This document shows, piece after piece, positions 1-4,752 of a stretch of DNA of 5,487 bases (positions are counted from its first letter, which is position 1; the number at the start of each line of letters is the position of its first letter). The notes under the pieces are model-generated. The model worked only from the letters and a program-made list of their open reading frames with translations, had not been told where the DNA came from and did no database searches. Source of the stretch: an uncultured Clostridia bacterium (GTDB lineage Bacteria; Bacillota; Clostridia; Peptostreptococcales; Anaerovoracaceae); assembly GCA_946541285.1 (NCBI GenBank), contig CAMNJG010000112.1, positions 1 through 5,487 on the forward strand. The letters run 5' to 3'. A program made the position numbers and the translations under genes.

Positions 1-795
1 AATGATGTGAAAATGGCCTACGAATCCGGTCTGATCGATGGCATGGATGAGCGGACCTTTTCGCCGGACTCGCATATGACCTACGCGCAGGCCGTAAAAC
101 TGGCAGCCTGCATGAATCAGAAATACATGACCGGCTCAGTGACGCTGGAGAGCGGGACGCCTTACTGGTATTCCAGCTATGTCGCCTACGCGAAAGCCCA
201 TAACATTATCAACAAAGATTATGACTGGGACGCGAGCGCGACGCGGGCAGGCTACGCGGAAATCTTCGCGAATGCGTTGCCGGAGGAAGCCTACACAGGC
301 ATTAACATTGTGACGGATGACGCGATTCCGGACTTTTCTTCGAATCATCCGCTGGCTGCGGGGATTTATAAACTGTACCGCGCGGGAATCCTGATGGGTG
401 TGAACAAGACAGGGCTTTTCCTGCCGCTCAGCAGGATTAAGCGTTCGGAGGTTTCCGCGGTGGTCACGAGAATGATGAATGTCAGTGAACGGAAACATTT
501 CACCCTGGGGTCGACGACGAAAACCTTCAAAGCGACTTTCGACAGCAATGGCGGCAGTGAGGTCGAAGCGCAGATCATCCTGGAAAACGGGAACGTGACG
601 AAACCGGAGGAGCCGACGAAAGCCGGATATGATTTCGGAGGCTGGTATACGGATGAGAAGCGGACCGTTCAATATGACTTTGATGTACCGGTGGACGGGG
701 ATATCACCCTTTATGCCAAATGGACTTCAAAGAGCACCCCTTTCCAGGAACTGATCGACCGTGTGCAGCAAAAAGCGCAGGAAGCAGGAAAATGA
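1..795 (+). CDS. S-layer homology (SLH) domain protein with C-terminal InlB B-repeat, 5'-truncated
   Basis: The reading frame is open from base 1 (first codons read N-D-V-K-M-A-Y) and stops at TGA 793-795, so the true start lies upstream and 264 C-terminal residues are seen. Three SLH-like modules are visible: residues about 1-45 (SGLIDGMDERTFSPD), 55-95 (YVAYAKAHNII, then TRAGYAEIF) and 105-162 (AAGIYKLYRAGILMG, then RIKRSEVSAVVTRMM). Residues 174-242 form a Listeria-Bacteroides (InlB B) repeat: FDSNGG near its start, AGYDFGGWYTD in the middle, ITLYAKWT at its end. A short charged tail follows. SLH modules are known to anchor proteins non-covalently to secondary cell-wall polymers, and B-repeats are common stalk or adhesion modules of surface proteins, so this is very probably an exported wall-associated protein. 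The signal peptide and any catalytic or binding domain would be upstream. The canonical ITRAE motif is degenerate in modules 1 and 3. Nothing in the visible part tells the specific function. Confidence 0.9.
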   Translation, partial: NDVKMAYESGLIDGMDERTFSPDSHMTYAQAVKLAACMNQKYMTGSVTLESGTPYWYSSYVAYAKAHNIINKDYDWDASATRAGYAEIFANALPEEAYTGINIVTDDAIPDFSSNHPLAAGIYKLYRAGILMGVNKTGLFLPLSRIKRSEVSAVVTRMMNVSERKHFTLGSTTKTFKATFDSNGGSEVEAQIILENGNVTKPEEPTKAGYDFGGWYTDEKRTVQYDFDVPVDGDITLYAKWTSKSTPFQELIDRVQQKAQEAGK

Positions 796-868
796 TCGAT
801 TCTGCCAATTACATGAAACCGGGAAGGCGGTAAAACAGAAAAGGCATCTGAGGACGTGTGCACCTTTC

Positions 869-900
869 AAAGGCATCTCTGTGAATGGAGGTGCCTTTTT
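869..900 (+). terminator. Intrinsic terminator of the surface-protein gene, shared at a convergent gene end
   Basis: Bases 869-880 (AAAGGCATCTC then T) pair with 887-898 (GGAGGTGCCTTT) over 12 pairs including two G-T wobbles, with a 6-base loop GTGAAT at 881-886. A run of five T begins at 896, its first three inside the stem. The hairpin lies 74 bases after the SLH gene stop. The minus-strand HD/TGS gene ends at 899, so the hairpin also follows that gene directly. In that direction the trailing T-run is short (TTTG), so it should work best for the plus strand. Confidence 0.85.
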
Positions 901-2383
901 ATTGTGTTTCCGGCGCCGGGGAGACAGGATGTTTCTGATAATAATGTACCAGGTAATTGACCGCTTTGCTGGTTTTGAGGTGCCGGAACCAGGAAATATG
1001 CGGTTCGATGTTTTCGCTGGCGACCACCGTGATCCGGTCCCCTTCGTTCAGCCGGGTATGTGCCGGGAGCTTCGTCCTGGATTCATCCACCATGGCATAA
1101 TCAAAATGGAGCCCGAGATCGCTGTGGATATAGAAAGCAAAATCCAGGACCGTCGCGCCTTTGTCGATCAGCATGGCGCTGCCGTCTTTACGGAAAACCC
1201 GGATTTTTTCGTTGTAGGTGTCACGGGGTTCGATTTCATTGATATCGTGGAGTATCAGGGGATTGTTACCGTCGATAATATTGCCGTACAGATAGCGCTG
1301 GTATTCTGTCTCCGTCCGGACAAACATGCGGTACAGATTGTCCATCTCATCGGCCAGGAGAAAATATCCTGCGTCCTGATGGGTGGTGCGGGAGAACCGG
1401 ATGAAATAAAATCCTTTTTGCGACAGGACTTTGTCAAAATACTGGAAAAAAATATCATTCGGCTGAAGGCTGGAGTTTTCATCTGTCAGTTCGTCGCTGA
1501 CAATCAGAGTGAGATCGTACAGCGCGATATTTTCCTTGGACAGAAGAGTGAGCCAGTCTTCCCGGATGTTTTCCGCATTGCGGCTGATCTGGCGGTAGAT
1601 GCTGATACAGGAGCGGGGGTTGTGGGAAAAATTTACGATATACCGGTGATAGCGTTCCATCTCCTTGCTTTCGACATTGTGGTGGGATTCAAAAATGCTG
1701 CTGAGGGTGTCCAGTGTATCCTGACATTTTCTGCTGTTTTCAGCGCAGATCTTTCTGTATTGCTTTGTAATATTATTGTGCATCTCCGGATGCTCGGTCT
1801 GAAAGCACAGTTCTTCCAGATAATCAATCAGATAATAGGCATTTTCGAGCTTCGCCATCGGGATGATGATTTCCCGGGTATGTTCTGCTTTCGGGATCCG
1901 TTTTGATTCCTTCACCCCGGAAAGCGTATGGAGATTGTCGATTCTGTCGGCAATTTTGACATACAGTGCCTCGTCGTTCATTTTTCTCTGCATTCTGGCG
2001 TCAGAAAGCAGATCTTTCTGCGCTTTGGTAAGTGTATGGTCCGTGAAATCCCTGTCACTCAGGGCGGTGACGGCATCCACAATTCTGGAAACTCCTGTGC
2101 CGAAGCGTTTCTCGATTTCGGACAGGGGGGTGTCACAGTCCTCCACTACATCGTGCAGCATGGCTGCCATGATGACATTGCTTTCAAATCCCCAGTCCGC
2201 GACCAGGCGGGCGACTCTGAGGGGATGCGCGATAAACGGTTCTCCGGTACCGCGGAAGGTGCCGGCGTGTTTTTTTTCTGCAAATTCGTAAGCTCTTTTC
2301 AGGTCGCGCTTATTCCCCATCTTGTGGCGTTCATTGTAACTGTTCATCACATCGTGAAAGCTTACTTTGATTTTATAGCTCAT
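899..2383 (-). CDS. RelA/SpoT-like HD alarmone hydrolase with degenerate synthetase domain and TGS domain
   Basis: 494 residues. Residues 25-185 are the HD hydrolase domain of the RelA/SpoT family. The metal and substrate positions appear intact: R44 and GEPF, H53 in IAHPLRVA, H77-D78 and E81-D82 in MLHDVVED, D146 and N150 in KIADRIDN. Residues 215-370 align in order with the (p)ppGpp synthetase domain (PRSCISIYRQI, then YDLTLIVSD, then FVRTETEYQRYLYG). However, the RFKDYI and GYQSLHT catalytic motifs cannot be found, and R352 occupies the place of the catalytic Glu of EIQIRT. Residues 392-455 are a TGS domain (GATVLDFAFYIHSDLG, LNEGDRITVV), followed by the conserved W-x-TSKA linker at 465-474. 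The protein then ends, without the helical, zinc-finger/RIS and ACT domains of full-length Rel (about 700-750 residues). I infer a cytosolic Mn-dependent hydrolase of (p)ppGpp or a similar nucleotide, without synthesis. The start is set by the ATG 9 bases after the upstream HTH gene; its ribosome site is weak (GAG in TGAGATGATCTT, overlapping the upstream stop), suggesting translational coupling. It ends convergently on the SLH gene. The domain call is confident; the substrate is inferred. Confidence 0.9.
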   Translation of the reverse strand: MSYKIKVSFHDVMNSYNERHKMGNKRDLKRAYEFAEKKHAGTFRGTGEPFIAHPLRVARLVADWGFESNVIMAAMLHDVVEDCDTPLSEIEKRFGTGVSRIVDAVTALSDRDFTDHTLTKAQKDLLSDARMQRKMNDEALYVKIADRIDNLHTLSGVKESKRIPKAEHTREIIIPMAKLENAYYLIDYLEELCFQTEHPEMHNNITKQYRKICAENSRKCQDTLDTLSSIFESHHNVESKEMERYHRYIVNFSHNPRSCISIYRQISRNAENIREDWLTLLSKENIALYDLTLIVSDELTDENSSLQPNDIFFQYFDKVLSQKGFYFIRFSRTTHQDAGYFLLADEMDNLYRMFVRTETEYQRYLYGNIIDGNNPLILHDINEIEPRDTYNEKIRVFRKDGSAMLIDKGATVLDFAFYIHSDLGLHFDYAMVDESRTKLPAHTRLNEGDRITVVASENIEPHISWFRHLKTSKAVNYLVHYYQKHPVSPAPETQ

Positions 2384-2392
2384 AAGATCATC

Positions 2393-3508
2393 TCATTTCT
2401 GCGTCGGAGGCGTTTTATCGTCAGGATGATGGATCGAGGCGGCTTTGATGGAATGATACCACTCGTCATCGTCCCTTTCTGAAATTTTTCCATACCGGAA
2501 CATATTCCGTTCCAGGCTTTTCCGGATATATCGTTCCAGCGCGGAACGCACGACAATGGTTTTCTGATAGTCAGAGAATCCCTGTTCCGGGGCGTCAGAA
2601 TCGAGCTGTAAAGTCCGGAAATTCCGGATCATTTCCTCCGCTTCGATTTCAGCCTTGAATGTCGGGTAGTTCAGGAGAAGCGCGTGATGAATCTCCTCGA
2701 TGGACATGTCCAGAGGATGTCTGGAAATCCCCATGAACTGCACGACCGGCATCCGCTCCCGTCCTTTGGACACAGAGTTAATGGTTCCGATACCTCCGGT
2801 GTAATCGGGTTTGTTGTTATCGACACGGTGGAAAATGAGCAGTGCCTTGTCGGTATTGGCATGGCGCATACTGACAAATGCATGATCCTGAGAAAGCTCG
2901 AAATCTCCATAATAGGCATTATTCGGGAAGTGAAGGCCGATGTAGTCGATAATGTCAGAACCTGTCTCCATCGGATCGAGAATCTCCCTGATACGAGTGA
3001 CTTCCTCTCTGCTTTTTATGCCGAGAATGGCAGCACAGCTGAATTCCGGGACTTCCAGGGAAGACGGATTTTCATAGAGAAACAGGACTCCGTAGACCAG
3101 GGAATCCTTTGGTGGCTGGGTATCCCGCCCCTTATAGTTGCTGGTATCGAAATAATAGATGTAATAAAGGCCGCAGTATTTGTAATAAGTGGTCATAAGA
3201 TTCTGATCATAAAAGGATTTTTTTGCCGGCAGGGTCGCTGTAGCAGGAGTGATACTTTTTGTCAGGAAATCGTCGATGGAGATATGATATTTGTTTTTCA
3301 GTGAAACGAAAAATTCGACGTTGGGAATCCTGCGTCCTTTACAATAGTCTGTCATGGATGCCGCGGCCACCTTTAGCTGCTTCGCAAGCTCCTTCTGTGT
3401 CAGGTTGTTCTGGGAAATCAGTTTTTTCAGATTGGCGGAGATGATTTTTTTCAGTTCTTCGCTGCTTCCGGAATCGTTTGAAAAATTCATATTTTCAGTA
3501 TTGTTCAT
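2393..3508 (-). CDS. Xre-type helix-turn-helix regulator with unassigned C-terminal domain
   Basis: 371 residues. Residues 18-82 are an Xre/Cro-type HTH: helix 1 ELKKIISANLKKLISQ, helix 2 TQKELAKQLKV, recognition helix about 47-58 (AAASMTDYCKGRRIPN), then SLKNKYHISIDDFL. This predicts a sequence-specific DNA-binding protein. Residues 100-290 are a globular region I do not recognise: a tyrosine-rich patch (TTYYKYCGLYYIYYF, 106-120), a probable beta-rich core (LVYGVLFLYENP, AAILGIKS, HAFVSMRHANTDKALLIF, MPVVQFMGISRHP), then helices at 268-335. The charged tail (350-371) is probably disordered. No transmembrane segment, metal cluster or enzyme motif is evident. The start is supported by AAAAGGGGG at 3518-3526, 9 bases from the ATG; Met7 has no ribosome site. 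It is the first gene of an operon with the HD/TGS protein 9 bases downstream, so it probably controls its own operon, with the C-terminal region acting as ligand-binding or oligomerisation module. That role is inference. Confidence 0.87.
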   Translation of the reverse strand: MNNTENMNFSNDSGSSEELKKIISANLKKLISQNNLTQKELAKQLKVAAASMTDYCKGRRIPNVEFFVSLKNKYHISIDDFLTKSITPATATLPAKKSFYDQNLMTTYYKYCGLYYIYYFDTSNYKGRDTQPPKDSLVYGVLFLYENPSSLEVPEFSCAAILGIKSREEVTRIREILDPMETGSDIIDYIGLHFPNNAYYGDFELSQDHAFVSMRHANTDKALLIFHRVDNNKPDYTGGIGTINSVSKGRERMPVVQFMGISRHPLDMSIEEIHHALLLNYPTFKAEIEAEEMIRNFRTLQLDSDAPEQGFSDYQKTIVVRSALERYIRKSLERNMFRYGKISERDDDEWYHSIKAASIHHPDDKTPPTQK

Positions 3509-3540
3509 CGTTGTATGCCCCCTTTTCTGCTGATAGTTTC

Positions 3541-3569
3541 ATTATATGGAGGACGTTCGGAAAAAACAA
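3541..3569 (-). promoter_or_regulatory. Sigma-A-type promoter for the HTH-hydrolase operon
   Basis: Read on the minus strand, a perfect -10 box TATAAT (plus-strand 3541-3546) is preceded by a 17-base spacer and a partial -35 box TTGTTT (3564-3569; TTG matches the consensus). The predicted transcript would start near 3534, giving a leader of roughly 25 bases that contains the AAAAGGGGG ribosome site. An imperfect dyad TTCGG-N10-CTGAA (3556-3575) spans the -35 box and could be an operator for the HTH protein. The operator is a guess; the promoter is well supported by spacing. Confidence 0.7.
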
Positions 3570-3585
3570 TCTGAAAGTGAAAAAT

Positions 3586-3624
3586 ATTCGAAATAAGTTG
3601 CTGAACTGATTCAGAATATCGAAT
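3586..3624. promoter_or_regulatory. Nested inverted repeats upstream of the HTH promoter, possible operator
   Basis: Outer arms ATTCGA (3586-3591) and TCGAAT (3619-3624) enclose a perfect inner inverted repeat CTGAA-CTGA-TTCAG (3601-3614). The element lies about 20 bases upstream of the -35 box of the HTH gene in AT-rich DNA. Xre-type regulators usually bind short dyads near their own promoter, so this is a candidate binding site. Short dyads also occur by chance in AT-rich DNA, and the two spacers between arms are unequal (9 and 4 bases). Confidence 0.25.
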
Positions 3625-3644
3625 TGTTAAAGTGCAGGGATTTG

Positions 3645-3758
3645 ATGATGCGATGGAAATACGCGGAAAAGCGAATTTCTGATACAGTAAAAAATTTTAC
3701 TGCGACGATGAAAAAGAGGTTGATCTGTGTCTGGAAAATCAAAAAAGATGAATCATAA
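3645..3758 (+). CDS. Possible small basic protein, 37 codons
   Basis: An ORF too short for usual gene finding begins with two tandem ATG codons (3645 and 3648) and ends at TAA 3756-3758. AGGGA at 3636-3640 lies 4 bases from the first ATG and 7 from the second, favouring the second. The product (MRWKYAEKRISDTVKNFTATM, then KKRLICVWKIKKDES) is very basic, with 11 Lys/Arg in 37 residues and one Cys. It has no hydrophobic stretch long enough for a membrane span. I do not recognise a family and see no clear promoter. An AT-rich near-palindrome (CAGTAAAA / TTTTACTG, 3685-3702) lies inside it, which argues equally for a non-coding element. It could be a genuine small protein, part of an untranslated RNA, or a copy of a dispersed repeat. 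Confidence 0.3.
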   Translation: MMRWKYAEKRISDTVKNFTATMKKRLICVWKIKKDES

Positions 3759-3808
3759 ATTCGGAATCCTTCGAAACGGGGAGCATGAAGGTATTGAGAG
3801 CCGACTTG

Positions 3809-3937
3809 CAGTATAGTCAGTATTTTTACAGACCGTGGACAGTAGTCAGGTCTGACTTGAAGAACCGAAAGCTCAAACAAGTCCATACTGTTAAAACAAC
3901 TCCTGTGATACAATATTTATATCGCAGGAGTTGTTTT
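3809..3937 (+). ncRNA. Candidate structured RNA (three-way junction plus terminator): small RNA or attenuator leader
   Basis: On the plus strand CAGTAT (3809-3814) can pair with ATACTG (3885-3890), enclosing two hairpins. The first is CAGACC (3829-3834) with GGTCTG (3849-3854), extended by an inner GAC-AGTA-GTC stem-loop (3838-3847). The second is GACTTG (3854-3859) with CAAGTC (3878-3883), sharing one G with the first. A strong intrinsic terminator follows at once (3893-3937). An alternative pairing of TTTTTACAG (3823-3831) with CTGTTAAAA (3888-3896), one mismatch, would break the closing stem and cover the base of the terminator stem. That is the layout of a terminated small RNA or a riboswitch-like leader of the phosphoesterase operon. 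The promoter is uncertain (TATAGT at 3812-3817 is a fair -10 without a good -35). It matches no RNA family I know. Stems are only 5-6 pairs, so chance cannot be excluded. Confidence 0.25.
3893..3937 (+). terminator. Strong, symmetrical intrinsic terminator hairpin
   Basis: Bases 3893-3910 (AAAACAACTCCTGTGATA) pair with 3920-3937 (TATCGCAGGAGTTGTTTT) over 18 consecutive pairs with one G-T wobble, around a 9-base loop. The A-tract and T-tract form the base of the stem, so it can stop transcription from either side. It lies 71 bases before the metallophosphoesterase start and 384 bases from the HTH gene, so neither annotated neighbour ends here. It must close a transcript arising in 3600-3892, or act as an attenuator or insulator in front of the phosphoesterase operon. 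Confidence 0.8.
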
Positions 3938-4008
3938 CAGGACAAGGTAAAGTCTGTATCGGAAAGAAAGGATCATAAGGTTTCATTCACCGGAAAAGAG
4001 GTGAGCCG

Positions 4009-4740
4009 ATGTATTACGTAACAGGAGATGTCCATGGCGGACAGGAGATGTGGCATGAGAAAATCACGCCTTTCCTGAAGCCCGGGGACACGATACTGGT
4101 GGCAGGCGATTTCGGAGTGGGATTTTTCGATGGAAGGCACTGGCCGGAAGAAATGTTTTACGATTATCTGGCAGAGCAGCCGTACACAGTGCTGTTCTGT
4201 GACGGAAATCATGAAAATTTTGAAAAACTGAACCGTTATCCAGTCACAGAGTGGCATACCGGCAACGTTCACCGGATCCGGGAGAATGTCATCCATCTGA
4301 TGCGCGGCGAAATTTACCGGCTGCAGGAAAAAAGCCTGTTTGTCATGGGAGGTGGATTCTCCCTGGACAAACTATACCGGACTCCCGGGAAAAGCTGGTG
4401 GCCGGAGGAGATGCCGGCAGAAGCAGAATATGAAAACGCGCGGGAGCATCTGAAGGACATGGATTATGCCGTGGATTACATCTTGACCCATACCGCACCT
4501 TTCGATACCGTGGAATATATGGCGACACTGGGCCGGAGACAGGTACAGAAAAACGTCCCGGAAGAATACCCGCTGACGGAGTTCCTTCAATGGGTACAGG
4601 AACACGTGCAGTACAGGAAATGGTATTTCGGGCATTTTCATCTGGATGAAGAACTCTGGCGGAATCAGTATGTCCTTCTGGGAGCGATCCGGGAACTGGA
4701 TTCCGGAAAACTGGTGAAAATGACGGACAGATCTATATAA
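4009..4740 (+). CDS. Calcineurin-like metallophosphoesterase
   Basis: 243 residues, with the five signature blocks of the calcineurin-like phosphoesterase fold in order. These are GDVHG (6-10, ligands D7 and H9), GDFG (33-36, D34), GNHE (66-69, N67 and H68), THTAP (160-164, H161) and GHFH (208-211, H209 and H211). GGGFSLDK (114-121) is also family-typical. All dimetal-site ligands are present, so an active, probably Mn- or Fe-dependent, phosphomono- or phosphodiesterase is expected. The protein is cytosolic, with no signal peptide or membrane segment. Members act on nucleotides, phosphoproteins or nucleic acids, and the substrate cannot be read from the motifs. The ATG is preceded by GAGGTG at 3998-4003 with a 5-base spacer, which decides the start. 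The gene heads an operon with the PHP gene 12 bases downstream. Its promoter must lie between the 3893-3937 hairpin and the ATG or upstream of the hairpin; only a poor match is seen (TTGTTT 3931-3936, 18 bases, TGTATC 3955-3960). Confidence 0.92.
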   Translation: MYYVTGDVHGGQEMWHEKITPFLKPGDTILVAGDFGVGFFDGRHWPEEMFYDYLAEQPYTVLFCDGNHENFEKLNRYPVTEWHTGNVHRIRENVIHLMRGEIYRLQEKSLFVMGGGFSLDKLYRTPGKSWWPEEMPAEAEYENAREHLKDMDYAVDYILTHTAPFDTVEYMATLGRRQVQKNVPEEYPLTEFLQWVQEHVQYRKWYFGHFHLDEELWRNQYVLLGAIRELDSGKLVKMTDRSI

Positions 4741-4752
4741 GGGAGGGATTTC

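Noticed and set aside
761..1906. Long plus-strand open frame (381 codons) antisense to the HD/TGS gene
   Set aside because: It overlaps both the end of the SLH gene and the terminator, has no ribosome site, and its translation shows no domain. The opposite strand encodes a clear RelA/SpoT-family protein over the same bases.
1928..2482. Plus-strand open frame across the boundary between the HTH and HD/TGS genes
   Set aside because: It is antisense to the conserved HD domain and to the HTH gene end, with no domain of its own.
2684..3304. Plus-strand open frame of 206 codons
   Set aside because: It is antisense to the C-terminal part of the HTH protein, with no ribosome site or motif.
3611..3913. 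Minus-strand open frame of 100 codons in the intergenic region
   Set aside because: It starts inside the terminator hairpin, has no convincing ribosome site, and its translation looks like that of AT-rich non-coding DNA. It is kept only as a hint that the region may be a repeat.
3893..3937. Inverted repeat as an insertion-sequence end or attachment site
   Set aside because: The A-tract/T-tract base and short loop fit an intrinsic terminator, and no transposase, integrase or target-site duplication is visible.
3785..4021. Plus-strand open frame of 78 codons running into the metallophosphoesterase start
   Set aside because: It reads through the 18-pair terminator hairpin. Its GGGGAG is only one base from the ATG, and the product has no recognisable features.
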